Shown: positions 1-6,215, counted from the first letter of the stretch. The stretch is DNA of 9,136 nt from Oscillospiraceae bacterium (GCA_028694405.1 JAQUTM010000083.1:1-9136); one strand, 5' to 3'. Program-made: numbers and translations. The notes: generated from the letters alone by a model not told the origin.

Positions 1-98
1 GATATATGCTGTACCATTAAATAGGCATTTCCACCTAAGTTGCAAAACACGCGCCATTTTTCATCAAAAGGAGCTTGGCTTGCATCATAAGCCTCCAT
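1..98 (-). CDS. possible partial ORF at the element edge, unknown function
   Basis: A minus-strand frame different from that of sigma-K stays open from the junction to the left window edge. The first ATG is at 96-98 and gives 32 codons that run off the window. The frame is also open further back to a GTG at 132-134, inside the sigK half. The peptide is mixed and globular-looking, with the segment FDEKWRVFCNLGGNAYLMVQ, rather than the biased composition of a typical shadow frame. No ribosome binding site precedes either start, and I do not recognise the family. It may be a gene of the inserted element that begins at or reads across the junction, or it may be chance. A plus-strand frame is also open here for about 37 codons, so openness alone is weak evidence. 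Confidence 0.25.
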   Translation of the reverse strand, partial: MEAYDASQAPFDEKWRVFCNLGGNAYLMVQHI

Positions 99-118
99 TA
101 AAGCCGCTATGTTAGGAT
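1..118. mobile_element. edge of a probable skin-like element interrupting sigK (partial)
   Basis: On the minus strand the sigma-K reading frame is well conserved up to Glu109-Asn110 (bases 122-127) and then ends after four codons at a TAG (107-109). The DNA beyond it does not continue as sigma-K in any frame. In B. subtilis the skin prophage-like element interrupts sigK at the equivalent Glu-Asn-Glu codons, with a 5-base AATGA core. Here the corresponding bases read AATGC. Bases 1 to about 118 are therefore inferred to be the inner edge of an element extending left of the window. No recombinase, phage gene or second attachment site is visible, because only about 100 bases are present. The exact boundary could lie anywhere in roughly 107-124. 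A simple truncation or rearrangement of sigK is the alternative. Confidence 0.45.
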
Positions 119-451
119 AGCATTTTCTACGCACTTTGCAGCATAGGTTGCAAACCTTGCGCCCCGGTTATAATCAAAGCTGCCTACGGCTTTTACAAGC
201 CCAATGGTGCCAATGCTGATTAAATCTTCCTGTTCTGTGGCACCGGCATAATATTTTTTAATAATATGTGCAACAAGCCGTAAATTGTGGCGAATCAATT
301 TATCTCTTGCCTCTCGGTCTCCCTTATGCATTTTTTCAAAGCACTCTTGCTCTTCCTTTGCGCTTAATGGCTTTGGAAAGCTGCTGCTTTCCAAATGCAG
401 CGCTAAATACAGCATATGTGTTGCAATATAGCTTAAAAAAAGGCTTAACAT
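107..451 (-). pseudogene. sigK: RNA polymerase sigma-K factor, N-terminal half (split or truncated gene)
   Basis: This encodes the N-terminal 114 residues of the late mother-cell sporulation sigma factor, which directs core RNA polymerase to late spore-coat and maturation genes. Residues 1-24 are hydrophobic and resemble the pro-sequence removed from pro-sigma-K. SFPKPLS follows at 24-30. Regions 1.2-2.2 then match the family closely: KGDREARDKLIRHNLRLVAH at 43-62, EDLISIGTIGLVKAV at 75-89, and ATYAAKCVEN at 101-110. The frame stops at 114, where a whole sigma-K has about 235 residues, so regions 2.3 to 4 are missing. The ATG is supported by GAGAGG at 459-464, 7 nt upstream. The break coincides with the skin excision point of B. 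subtilis spoIVCB. I therefore infer a 5' half awaiting recombination with a 3' half to the left, rather than a decayed gene, but the C-terminal half cannot be seen. I found no convincing sigma-E promoter upstream. Confidence 0.85.
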
Positions 452-763
452 AACTTTACCTCTCTCTCTGTGATATTACCCGGCTTTAGCTAACTATTTG
501 TTTGCAAAACAGCCAAATATATTTTTATAAGCTTTTAAAGTGCAATTTTATCTTACAATTAAGCTGTCTTTCTCTCATAAAAAGAAGGCAGTTTTATAAA
601 TAGTATGCAAGCGCAGCAATAGAAAGACTACCAGCAGCTTACGCAAAAGATAGAAATTTCAGCAGAATTTTCTCTTGCAAAAACGCTGCAAAAATTTTAC
701 ACGCTTTGCTTTTTGCGCTATACTTAAACATAAAGAAAAGCTTATAAGAGGGGAGTTTTACTT
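452..763. other. 312-base intergenic region between divergent sigK and the C_GCAxxG_C_C gene
   Basis: This AT-rich stretch contains the ribosome binding site of sigK at its left end (459-464). At its right end are the promoter (696-724) and ribosome binding site (750-755) of the plus-strand gene. In between I see only a weak imperfect hairpin (564-571 with 584-591, with two G-U pairs) that lacks a good U tract. There is no ORF with a ribosome binding site. A sporulation promoter for sigK is expected here but could not be assigned. Confidence 0.6.
696..724 (+). promoter_or_regulatory. sigma-A type promoter of the C_GCAxxG_C_C gene
   Basis: A TTTACA -35 box (696-701) and a TATACT -10 box (719-724) are separated by 17 bases. 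They match the vegetative consensus at five of six positions each. The start codon is 40 bases downstream, so transcription would begin close to 731. No palindromic operator is evident around it. Confidence 0.7.
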
Positions 764-1150
764 ATGCTAAAACAAGAGGCAGAGAAAATTTATTTAGAAC
801 AGGATTATAATTGTGCTGAAACCGTATTGGCGGCTGCAAACATTGTATATGCATTGGGGTTGAGCAAAGAGGATATAAAACTGGTAAGCGCTTTTGGCGG
901 CGGAATGGGCTGTGGCAGTACCTGCGGAGCGCTATGCAGTGCTTTGGCCGCCTTAGGCAAAAAGCACGTTACCACCCGTGCACACGCCACCGAGGGCTTT
1001 AAGGATTTGTGTGCAAATTTAGTGGCAGATTTTGAACAAGTTTTAGGAAGTACCGATTGCGAGGTTTTGGTGCAAAAGTATAAAACAGAAAACACACGTT
1101 GTTTAGCCACGGTATTGCTTGCCTGTGATGTCTTAGAAAAATATATGTAA
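764..1150 (+). CDS. C_GCAxxG_C_C family (putative redox-active) protein
   Basis: This is a small cytoplasmic cysteine-rich protein of 128 residues, with no signal peptide or membrane segment. It matches the C_GCAxxG_C_C family, which is common in anaerobes. YNCAE contains Cys17, the signature GMGCGSTCGALCSALAALG at 47-65 contains Cys50, Cys54 and Cys58, and the later cysteines are Cys83, Cys99, Cys113 and Cys121. The spacing suggests a metal- or disulfide-based redox role, but the substrate of the family is not established and I do not assign one. The ATG follows a strong AGGGGAG (about 749-755) with 8 nt spacing. The gene stands alone between its own promoter and a strong terminator, so it is monocistronic. 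The antisense frame over the same bases (805-1158) is a shadow. Confidence 0.85.
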   Translation: MLKQEAEKIYLEQDYNCAETVLAAANIVYALGLSKEDIKLVSAFGGGMGCGSTCGALCSALAALGKKHVTTRAHATEGFKDLCANLVADFEQVLGSTDCEVLVQKYKTENTRCLATVLLACDVLEKYM

Positions 1151-1220
1151 CATTGCAAAAAATGTACACTGTTTAAAATATTTTATGTGTAGCTTCAGGC
1201 ACATCGCCCTTTAAACAAAC

Positions 1221-1267
1221 AAAAACGCATTTTGGATAGCCTTAAAAGCTATCTAAAATGCGTTTTT
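1221..1267. terminator. bidirectional rho-independent terminator between convergent genes
   Basis: Arms 1221-1240 and 1248-1267 pair over 20 positions with a 7-base loop. One position (1234/1254) is G-U in the plus-strand RNA. The outer pairs are A/T, so a U run follows the GC-containing stem in both transcripts: T at 1263-1269 for plus, and the complement of the A-rich 1211-1225 for minus. It lies 70 bases after the stop of the C_GCAxxG_C_C gene and 11 bases beyond the stop of the HD-GYP gene, so it serves both. Confidence 0.9.
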
Positions 1268-1278
1268 TTGATAATTTA

Positions 1279-2562
1279 TCACGAGACCTTGGCGTGCTGG
1301 GCTAAGTTTTCGGGCAAGCTTTTGCGTAAAGCTTCATACTGCTGTTTTAAACCGGCATAAATACCAAAAATCCTACTTCCGTATTCTTCCGCAGTAGCCA
1401 TAATATCATCAAAATTATTTATCATCATATCACTGGTTTTTTTGCAAATACGTCCGCTGTCGCTCTCCTGCCTTAAAATAGAGCAAACTGTCTGTTTGTC
1501 AAATGCCTCTTTATAGCTGCTTTTTCTTGTAAGGGCGCTTACCAAATCGCTTACCATTACAATACAGTCGCTAAGGGTAAGCTGCTCTCCCGTAAGGCCG
1601 CGAGGATACCCTTTGCCGTCTAATCTTTCGTGGTGGTTGCACGCAATATTTCTAATGTCCTCTTCTATGTATCCTTCTAAAATATCCGCAGTGGCAACCA
1701 CATGCTGCCGCATAATTTGCATTTCTGTGTCAGTTAAACGTCCCGGCTTTTCTAGTATCTCTGTAGGCGTTTTTATTTTGCCAATATCATGCAGCAACGC
1801 CCCATAGTAAATTTTCTCTTGCTGTGCAGGTTCTACCTGTAACAGCTCTGCCAACCGTCTGCTTACATTTACAGTAGTTACCGTGTGTAAAACCATAAAC
1901 TCGCTTCGAAAATCTATTTCGTAAGCTATCATGCTAAGCAAGCTGTTTTTTTCTTGTGCAGTAAAATGCATTTGTTCTACGGCTGTATTAAACTCTTTTA
2001 AATAGGCGCCGCTTTTTAGTTTTTCTATAATATGTTCTTCTGCTTCTGCCTGCAAAAATAAGTTTACCCATTGAGCCGCATACAAAATATTTTTGTTTTG
2101 TTCCAAATGGTTTTTGCATACCGTACAAGTACCATACACCGTCATGTTATCTACTTTATCCGCCAAACACAACAAGCCTGCATAATGTAAATCCGGCAAA
2201 TTAAGAGGTGCCTTTTTATAGTTACAATATGGAATATGATGATACAATACAATATCAGCATTTTCCTCTAAATAAGAAAAACTTTTTAAAAATAAATATC
2301 CGTAAATAGAATGCGGCCATGTATCTTGATTTTCAAAAGTAGACATGTGGTCTATGTTATCTGTTTTATAAGCACCTACGTCATGCAATAGCCCTGCAAA
2401 TATTATATTTGTAAAGGTACGCCGCTCGGTCTCTTGGGAATATTGTAACATCTTATAAGCAATGTACGCTACTCTCACACCATGGTCTGCCACGCGGTTA
2501 TCCATAGCGTTTAAAGTTCGGCGCACAATTTGCAATATGTTACTGCTAGCTATAACTTCCAA
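1279..2562 (-). CDS. tandem HD / HD-GYP domain phosphodiesterase
   Basis: This 427-residue soluble protein has two metal-dependent HD phosphohydrolase domains. The N-terminal HD (about 20-140) shows H27, the H60-D61 pair in LLHDVG, H84, the H108-H109 pair and D135. The C-terminal domain (about 222-400) is HD-GYP: H226, LLHDIGKIKTP with H258-D259 and K262, H287, NHHERLDGKGYP at 309-320, and D339. HD-GYP enzymes hydrolyse cyclic-di-GMP, so a role in second-messenger turnover is inferred. Both metal sites look complete, so the first domain may also be active, on an unknown substrate. No sensor, receiver or membrane region is present. The start is a TTG (2560-2562), chosen because GGGGGG (2570-2575) sits 7 nt upstream and the preceding helix is typical of the family. 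The next in-frame ATG (Met20) would leave only seven residues before the first metal histidine. Confidence 0.9.
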   Translation of the reverse strand: MEVIASSNILQIVRRTLNAMDNRVADHGVRVAYIAYKMLQYSQETERRTFTNIIFAGLLHDVGAYKTDNIDHMSTFENQDTWPHSIYGYLFLKSFSYLEENADIVLYHHIPYCNYKKAPLNLPDLHYAGLLCLADKVDNMTVYGTCTVCKNHLEQNKNILYAAQWVNLFLQAEAEEHIIEKLKSGAYLKEFNTAVEQMHFTAQEKNSLLSMIAYEIDFRSEFMVLHTVTTVNVSRRLAELLQVEPAQQEKIYYGALLHDIGKIKTPTEILEKPGRLTDTEMQIMRQHVVATADILEGYIEEDIRNIACNHHERLDGKGYPRGLTGEQLTLSDCIVMVSDLVSALTRKSSYKEAFDKQTVCSILRQESDSGRICKKTSDMMINNFDDIMATAEEYGSRIFGIYAGLKQQYEALRKSLPENLAQHAKVS

Positions 2563-2582
2563 CTTTTCGCCCCCCTATGATA

Positions 2583-2610
2583 AGTATACCATATGTTGTA
2601 TTTTTCTCCA
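2583..2610 (-). promoter_or_regulatory. probable promoter of the HD-GYP gene
   Basis: Read on the minus strand, a TATACT -10 box (2583-2588) lies 16 bases downstream of a TGGAGA -35-like box (2605-2610, four of six consensus bases). It is about 20 bases upstream of the TTG start, giving a very short leader. The -10 is strong and the -35 weak. Confidence 0.5.
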
Positions 2611-2640
2611 TAGTTTTCTTTTTATTTTAAAGGAAAATTA

Positions 2641-2649
2641 TGTTATAAT
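2641..2649 (+). promoter_or_regulatory. extended -10 promoter of the LytTR regulator gene
   Basis: TGTTATAAT (2641-2649) is a perfect extended -10 element. The -35 position is poor (TTTATT at 2621-2626 with an 18-base spacer-like distance to the -10 core), as is allowed for extended -10 promoters. The start codon is 87 bases downstream, leaving an AT-rich leader of about 80 bases. It diverges from the HD-GYP promoter about 50 bases away, so the two genes share one control region. Confidence 0.6.
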
Positions 2650-2735
2650 GAATATAAATTTATTATACAAAAATTTATTAAAAATTATTTTTTATGAAAA
2701 TTTCTAGTGTATTTTTACTTTTAAGGAGCTTTTCT

Positions 2736-3446
2736 ATGTATCGGATTGCTGTATTAGATTACTTTCCTTCCACCGCTTTTCAGCTTTCTGTCTTTTTAAA
2801 TAATGCCTTTGAAAAAATTGGCCGCAGCTGCCAAATTTTTCACTATCAAACTTTAGAGGAATTACAAGCCACTTATTCGGCACCTGCAACGGCTTTTAAC
2901 TTGATTTTTTTAGATGTCTCGTTTAATGCCTCTGCCGTATTGGAATTTGCCAAAACTCTTCATTTTTCCAACAAAAGTCTTTTGATTATACTAACTTCTA
3001 ACGATTCAGGCTGTGCGGTTAGCGGCTATGAATGTGGCGCAGTGGGATATTTGGTAAAGCCTTATCATGAGGAAAAAATTAAAGCTACACTTACCCGAAT
3101 TTTTACCCAAAGCAGAAAAGATAAAATTTTGGTAATGAAAGAGGGCGCGCGTACCCGTGTTTTTTCTTTGACAGACATTTACTGCTTTGAAAGCATGGAC
3201 AAAACCATTATGATTCGTTTTTCTTCTCACTCAGAACTGTTTACTGCTAAGCTGAACAACATTTTTAGTTTGCTGCCCAAGCATATGTTTATTCAATGCC
3301 ATAAAAGTTACATTGTAAATATGCAATGCATTACCCAAATTAAAAAATTTGAAATTTCGCTAAGCAATGGCATTGTGGTGCCTGTGGGAAAGCAGCGGTA
3401 TGCACAGGTATATCAAGAAGTTTTAAATTTTTTTTCGTCAAAATAG
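2736..3446 (+). CDS. LytTR-family response regulator (orphan)
   Basis: This is a 236-residue transcription regulator with an N-terminal receiver (about 2-122) and a C-terminal LytTR DNA-binding domain (about 129-232), the AgrA/VirR/LytR architecture. In the receiver, the phospho-acceptor is Asp60 in LIFLD, the switch Thr is Thr87 and the Lys is Lys108 in YLVKPY. The usual acidic pair at the first strand is reduced to Asp8 followed by Tyr, which may weaken magnesium binding. The LytTR domain shows ITDIYCFES-like strand residues at 146-153 and the hallmark FIQCHKSYIVNM at 185-196. The start at 2736 is set by AAGGAG (2723-2728) with 7 nt spacing. A longer frame from 2694 has no ribosome binding site. 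No histidine kinase lies next to it, so the signal is unknown. The downstream neighbour is an HU gene. Confidence 0.88.
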   Translation: MYRIAVLDYFPSTAFQLSVFLNNAFEKIGRSCQIFHYQTLEELQATYSAPATAFNLIFLDVSFNASAVLEFAKTLHFSNKSLLIILTSNDSGCAVSGYECGAVGYLVKPYHEEKIKATLTRIFTQSRKDKILVMKEGARTRVFSLTDIYCFESMDKTIMIRFSSHSELFTAKLNNIFSLLPKHMFIQCHKSYIVNMQCITQIKKFEISLSNGIVVPVGKQRYAQVYQEVLNFFSSK

Positions 3447-3478
3447 TCCATTTGCGCCTTATATCTTCCATTGGCGCA
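3447..3478 (+). promoter_or_regulatory. candidate LytTR operator: direct repeats that also form a hairpin
   Basis: TCCATTTGCGCC (3447-3458) and TCCATTGGCGCA (3467-3478) are direct repeats offset by 20 bases, about two helical turns. Their first nine bases fit the general LytTR half-site pattern at most positions, with A in place of G at position four. LytTR factors bind paired direct repeats on one face of the helix, usually with a 12-13 base gap; here it is 11. The same bases contain an inverted repeat, TTTGCGCC (3451-3458) with GGCGCAAA (3473-3480). It could instead be a weak terminator, although the T run (3490-3495) is displaced by about 9 bases. The operator role is an inference. Confidence 0.35.
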
Positions 3479-3515
3479 AAAACATAGTGTTTTTTCGTGC
3501 TTTTTGATATGCTAG

Positions 3516-3521
3516 TACAAT
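3516..3521 (+). promoter_or_regulatory. possible -10 box of the HU gene
   Basis: TACAAT lies 26 bases before the HU start codon and matches the vegetative -10 at five of six positions. No good -35 is present at 16-18 bases upstream (TTTCGT at 3493-3498), so it may need an activator or may not be the true promoter. The direct repeats at 3447-3478 sit just upstream of the -35 position. Confidence 0.35.
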
Positions 3522-3547
3522 AGAATGTTTTTTAAAGGAGTACGGCT

Positions 3548-3823
3548 ATGAATAAAGCACAGCTGATAAATCGTCTTTCAGCCCAGACAAATATGCAAAA
3601 AAAAGAATGTCGCCTTATGGTAGACGCTATGCTTGATATGATGGAGGAAGAGCTACATACAACCGGTAAAGTTCAGCTTTCCGGCTTTGGCACCTTTGAA
3701 ACCAAGCAGCGCAATGCACGTCAGGGTGTACACCCCAAATCTCAAGAAAAAATCACCATTCCCGCAAGCAAAACCGTACAGTTCAAATTAGGCAAATCTC
3801 TTAAAGGCAAATTAAACGGTTAA
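3548..3823 (+). CDS. HU/IHF-family histone-like DNA-binding protein
   Basis: This 91-residue nucleoid protein has the normal length for HU. It forms dimers that bend and compact DNA in the cytoplasm. The N-terminal helices (1-38) start MNKAQLINRL. The signature VQLSGFGTFETKQRNARQGV runs from 42 to 61, and the DNA-embracing arm region (about 52-76) contains KITIPASKTVQFKLGK at 68-83, with the conserved Ile-Pro-Ala at the arm tip region. The arm reads GVHPKSQEK where the commoner family form is G.NP.TGE, so it is a divergent HU rather than the standard one. That may mean a second or specialised paralogue. AAAGGAG (3534-3540) lies 7 nt before the ATG. It follows the LytTR gene by 101 bases on the same strand, and a strong terminator comes directly after. 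Confidence 0.93.
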   Translation: MNKAQLINRLSAQTNMQKKECRLMVDAMLDMMEEELHTTGKVQLSGFGTFETKQRNARQGVHPKSQEKITIPASKTVQFKLGKSLKGKLNG

Positions 3824-3825
3824 AT

Positions 3826-3861
3826 AAAAATGGATTATCTCTAACGAGATAATCCATTTTT
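3826..3861. terminator. bidirectional rho-independent terminator, HU gene and pst-pho operon
   Basis: This is a perfect 16-base-pair inverted repeat (3826-3841 with 3846-3861) with a TAAC tetraloop. It has T at 3857-3863 for the plus strand and A at 3826-3830 for the minus strand. It starts three bases after the HU stop codon. The right arm abuts the stop of the histidine kinase gene on the opposite strand, so the kinase gene is the last of its operon. Confidence 0.93.
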
Positions 3862-5532
3862 TTATTTTGTAAAGTCTACGCTGATTGTAGTACCCTTGCC
3901 CAATCGACTGGTTATACCTATGCGTGCACCGTGATATTCTGCAATGTGCTTTACAATCGAAAGCCCTAACCCCGTGCCGCCTGTAGCTTTAGAGTGACTT
4001 TTATCAACACGATAAAACCGTTCAAACACGCGGCTTTGGTGTTTTAATTCTATTCCAATGCCTGTATCGCTTACAGTAAGCATTACCCCCTGTGGACCGG
4101 GGCCTACGGCTATGGTTACGCTGCCGCCGGGACGGTTATATTTAATAGCATTATCGCACAAATTGTATATCATTTCCTCTATCAGTTGCGGTACGGCAAA
4201 AACAGTATCCTGTGCTGTAGCAGCTTGTACTTGCAGCGTTACTTGCCTTTTTTCTGCGGTAGGCTGTAGGCGCTGTGCCACTTGCTGTGCAATTTTTTGC
4301 AAATGTACGCACTCTTTTGTAAGCGTAACCTTTGCCTCATCTAAGCGTGAAAGCTCAATAATGTCTTCTACTAATTTAATTAACCGACTGGCTTCGTCGT
4401 AAATGCGATTGGCAAAGTCGGGAATATCCTGTGGCTTTGCCATGCCGTTTTGTATCAATTCAGCGTATCCGGAAATAGAAGTAAGCGGTGTTTTTAACTC
4501 ATGCGAAACATTTGCCGTAAATTCTCGGCGCATTTGCTCTGCCAGCTGCTTTTCGGTTATATCCAAAATAAGTAAAACTGTACCTTGAATTACATCTTCG
4601 TTAAAAACAGGGCTTGCCATCAGCTGATAGCTTCTGTCATTTAGTGTTAAAACTTCTTCTCCTATCTTACCTTTTGCCGCGGTCTCTACTGCGTTTTGCA
4701 TTTCTACGCTACGATTAAGCGCCAAGATAAAATTGCCTTCACAGCTATTTTCTTCTACACCTAAAAAGTAAGCCGCCGCTTTGTTAATGGTTAGCACTTC
4801 TCCGCTTGCGCGCAGTGTTACCAAGCCTTCACTCATATTTTCAGCTATAGCAGAAAACTCTTTCTGTTTTTTGCGCATGGTACTCATCTGTCTGTCAATT
4901 TGTATACGCTGATGCTCAATACGGCTTAACAAAGGTGCCAACTCATCGTAAACATCGTTTTCCAAAGGCTTTTCTAAGTTAAGCATATTTAACGGACCAA
5001 CGATTTTTTCTGTTTGACGGTGTGCCATAAGCAAAGCAAACAAAATAACGCCGCCGCCTATTAACAGCATCCATGGAATACAGTTTATCAACACCGCAAA
5101 AGCACTGTCGATAGTGGCGGCAATGCGCAAAATGTTTCCGTCACTTAACTTTAACGCATAGTAATAGGTTTGTCTACCCAACGTGTTAGAATAGCGTGTA
5201 ATTTCACCTGTGCCGTTTTCTAAGGCAAGCTGTACTTCTGTACGGTTTAAATGGTTTTCCATAGTAGCGCTGTCCGCCCGATTATCAAATAAAACTGTAC
5301 CGTCCGGCGCAATTACAGTAAGCCTTGTATCTTCGTTTACACTGCCCGCCTGTGTTAAATAAGCGGCATTTTTGTCTTGTATCGTCAGCGAAAGCATCTT
5401 TGCCTCACTGCGCACGTTGCGGCACAAATCCTCGTAAAACTGGTTATATAACGCCAATGTTACCAGTACCGACGAGAGCAGTACCGCCAATACGGTAAGC
5501 AGGCAAAATTGATGAAATATCTTTTTTTTCAT
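3862..5532 (-). CDS. phoR: PhoR-type membrane sensor histidine kinase
   Basis: This 556-residue sensor kinase is expected to phosphorylate the adjacent PhoB/PhoP-type regulator under phosphate limitation. Transmembrane helices at about 9-30 and 150-170 bracket an extracytoplasmic domain of about 120 residues. A linker/HAMP-like region (171-215) and a PAS domain (about 222-328, ENMSEGLVTLRASGEVLTIN at 231-250) follow. The HisKA domain has His344 in FTANVSHELKTPL. The ATPase domain has the N box NLCDNAIKYN (457-466), DTGIGI (489-494), the F-box region FERFYRVDKSHS (503-514) and GTGLGLS (519-525). All catalytic motifs are intact. The ATG at 5530-5532 follows GGGAG with good spacing and lies 5 nt after the regulator stop. 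A frame opening 23 codons earlier overlaps the regulator and lacks such a site. The gene symbol rests on architecture plus operon context. Confidence 0.93.
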   Translation of the reverse strand: MKKKIFHQFCLLTVLAVLLSSVLVTLALYNQFYEDLCRNVRSEAKMLSLTIQDKNAAYLTQAGSVNEDTRLTVIAPDGTVLFDNRADSATMENHLNRTEVQLALENGTGEITRYSNTLGRQTYYYALKLSDGNILRIAATIDSAFAVLINCIPWMLLIGGGVILFALLMAHRQTEKIVGPLNMLNLEKPLENDVYDELAPLLSRIEHQRIQIDRQMSTMRKKQKEFSAIAENMSEGLVTLRASGEVLTINKAAAYFLGVEENSCEGNFILALNRSVEMQNAVETAAKGKIGEEVLTLNDRSYQLMASPVFNEDVIQGTVLLILDITEKQLAEQMRREFTANVSHELKTPLTSISGYAELIQNGMAKPQDIPDFANRIYDEASRLIKLVEDIIELSRLDEAKVTLTKECVHLQKIAQQVAQRLQPTAEKRQVTLQVQAATAQDTVFAVPQLIEEMIYNLCDNAIKYNRPGGSVTIAVGPGPQGVMLTVSDTGIGIELKHQSRVFERFYRVDKSHSKATGGTGLGLSIVKHIAEYHGARIGITSRLGKGTTISVDFTK

Positions 5533-5537
5533 TAAAA

Positions 5538-6215
5538 TTACTCCCTGTGTGCGGCAATACGATAGCCTACACCACGCACGGTTTCGATTGTGGCGCTGCA
5601 AACGCCTAATTTTTGGCGCAACGTATTTATGTGTACGTCCACTGTGCGCGTTTCGCCCTCGTAGTCATATCCCCACACGGTACTTAACAGCTTTTCCCGC
5701 GACAGCACCAGCCCTGCGTTGCACATTAAGTAGTGCAGCAAAGCAAACTCTTTAAAAGTAAGTGTAATTTCGGTTTCGTTTACTGTTACCGTGTGGGTAG
5801 CTGTATTTAATTTAATTTGGCCTAGCTGTAAACTACCCGCTTTTTCCTTGGGGGCGCTGCGGCGCAAAACCGCTTTTACCCTAGACACCAATTCCATTAT
5901 GCCAAATGGCTTGGTTATATAGTCGTCTGCGCCGCTGTCCAACCCCATAACCTTGTCATATTCAGAAGTTTTAGCAGTTAGCATAATAACAGGTATTTCT
6001 GCCGTACTGCTGTTAGATTTTAATTTGCGCAGCAACGAAATGCCGTCCTCATCGGGCAGCATAATATCCAGTATTATAAGTTGTGGCTTTTGATTTTGCA
6101 GCGCACCAAAAAAAGCCGCTCCGTCCCCAAAGCCGTTTGCTTCAAATCCGCTGCTTTGCAAAGCATAAACTACCAAATTTTGAATATTACTGTCATCTTC
6201 TACGCAAAAAATCAT
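5538..6215 (-). CDS. phoP: OmpR/PhoB-family phosphate response regulator
   Basis: This 225-residue winged-helix response regulator is the partner of the downstream kinase and the likely activator of Pho genes. The receiver (1-118) has the acidic residues Glu6, Asp7 and Asp8, the phospho-acceptor Asp50 in LIILDIMLP, Thr80 and Lys102 in ITKPF. The OmpR-type effector domain (about 128-222) has LTFKEFALLHYL, WGYDYEGETRTVDVHI and the C-terminal ETVRGVGYRI wing strand. The start codon overlaps the phoU stop as ATGA (6212-6215), with AGGGAG about 10 nt upstream, so translation is probably coupled to phoU. Firmicute members are called phoP and proteobacterial ones phoB; the symbol rests mainly on the pst-phoU context. 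Confidence 0.92.
   Translation of the reverse strand: MIFCVEDDSNIQNLVVYALQSSGFEANGFGDGAAFFGALQNQKPQLIILDIMLPDEDGISLLRKLKSNSSTAEIPVIMLTAKTSEYDKVMGLDSGADDYITKPFGIMELVSRVKAVLRRSAPKEKAGSLQLGQIKLNTATHTVTVNETEITLTFKEFALLHYLMCNAGLVLSREKLLSTVWGYDYEGETRTVDVHINTLRQKLGVCSATIETVRGVGYRIAAHRE

Noticed and set aside
500..530. Possible sigma-E promoter for sigK (ATATATTT followed by CAAACAAA on the minus strand)
   Set aside because: The boxes resemble sigma-E elements, but the spacing is about 10 bases instead of about 14, so the call is not supported.
564..591. Imperfect hairpin in the sigK upstream region
   Set aside because: It has only 8 pairs with two G-U, no proper U tract and no gene to terminate.
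805..1158. Antisense 117-codon frame over the C_GCAxxG_C_C gene
   Set aside because: It is a shadow of a recognised family gene and has no ribosome binding site.
2694..2735. Longer N-terminus for the LytTR regulator from the ATG at 2694
   Set aside because: It has no ribosome binding site and adds residues ahead of the receiver's first strand. AAGGAG at 2723-2728 fits the ATG at 2736.
4058..4588. Plus-strand frames opposite the histidine kinase
   Set aside because: Their low-complexity Ser/Cys-rich translations are mirror shadows of the kinase coding strand.
5533..5601. Upstream 23-codon extension of the histidine kinase
   Set aside because: It overlaps the regulator gene in another frame. 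The inner ATG has GGGAG upstream and starts the expected MKKK plus transmembrane helix.
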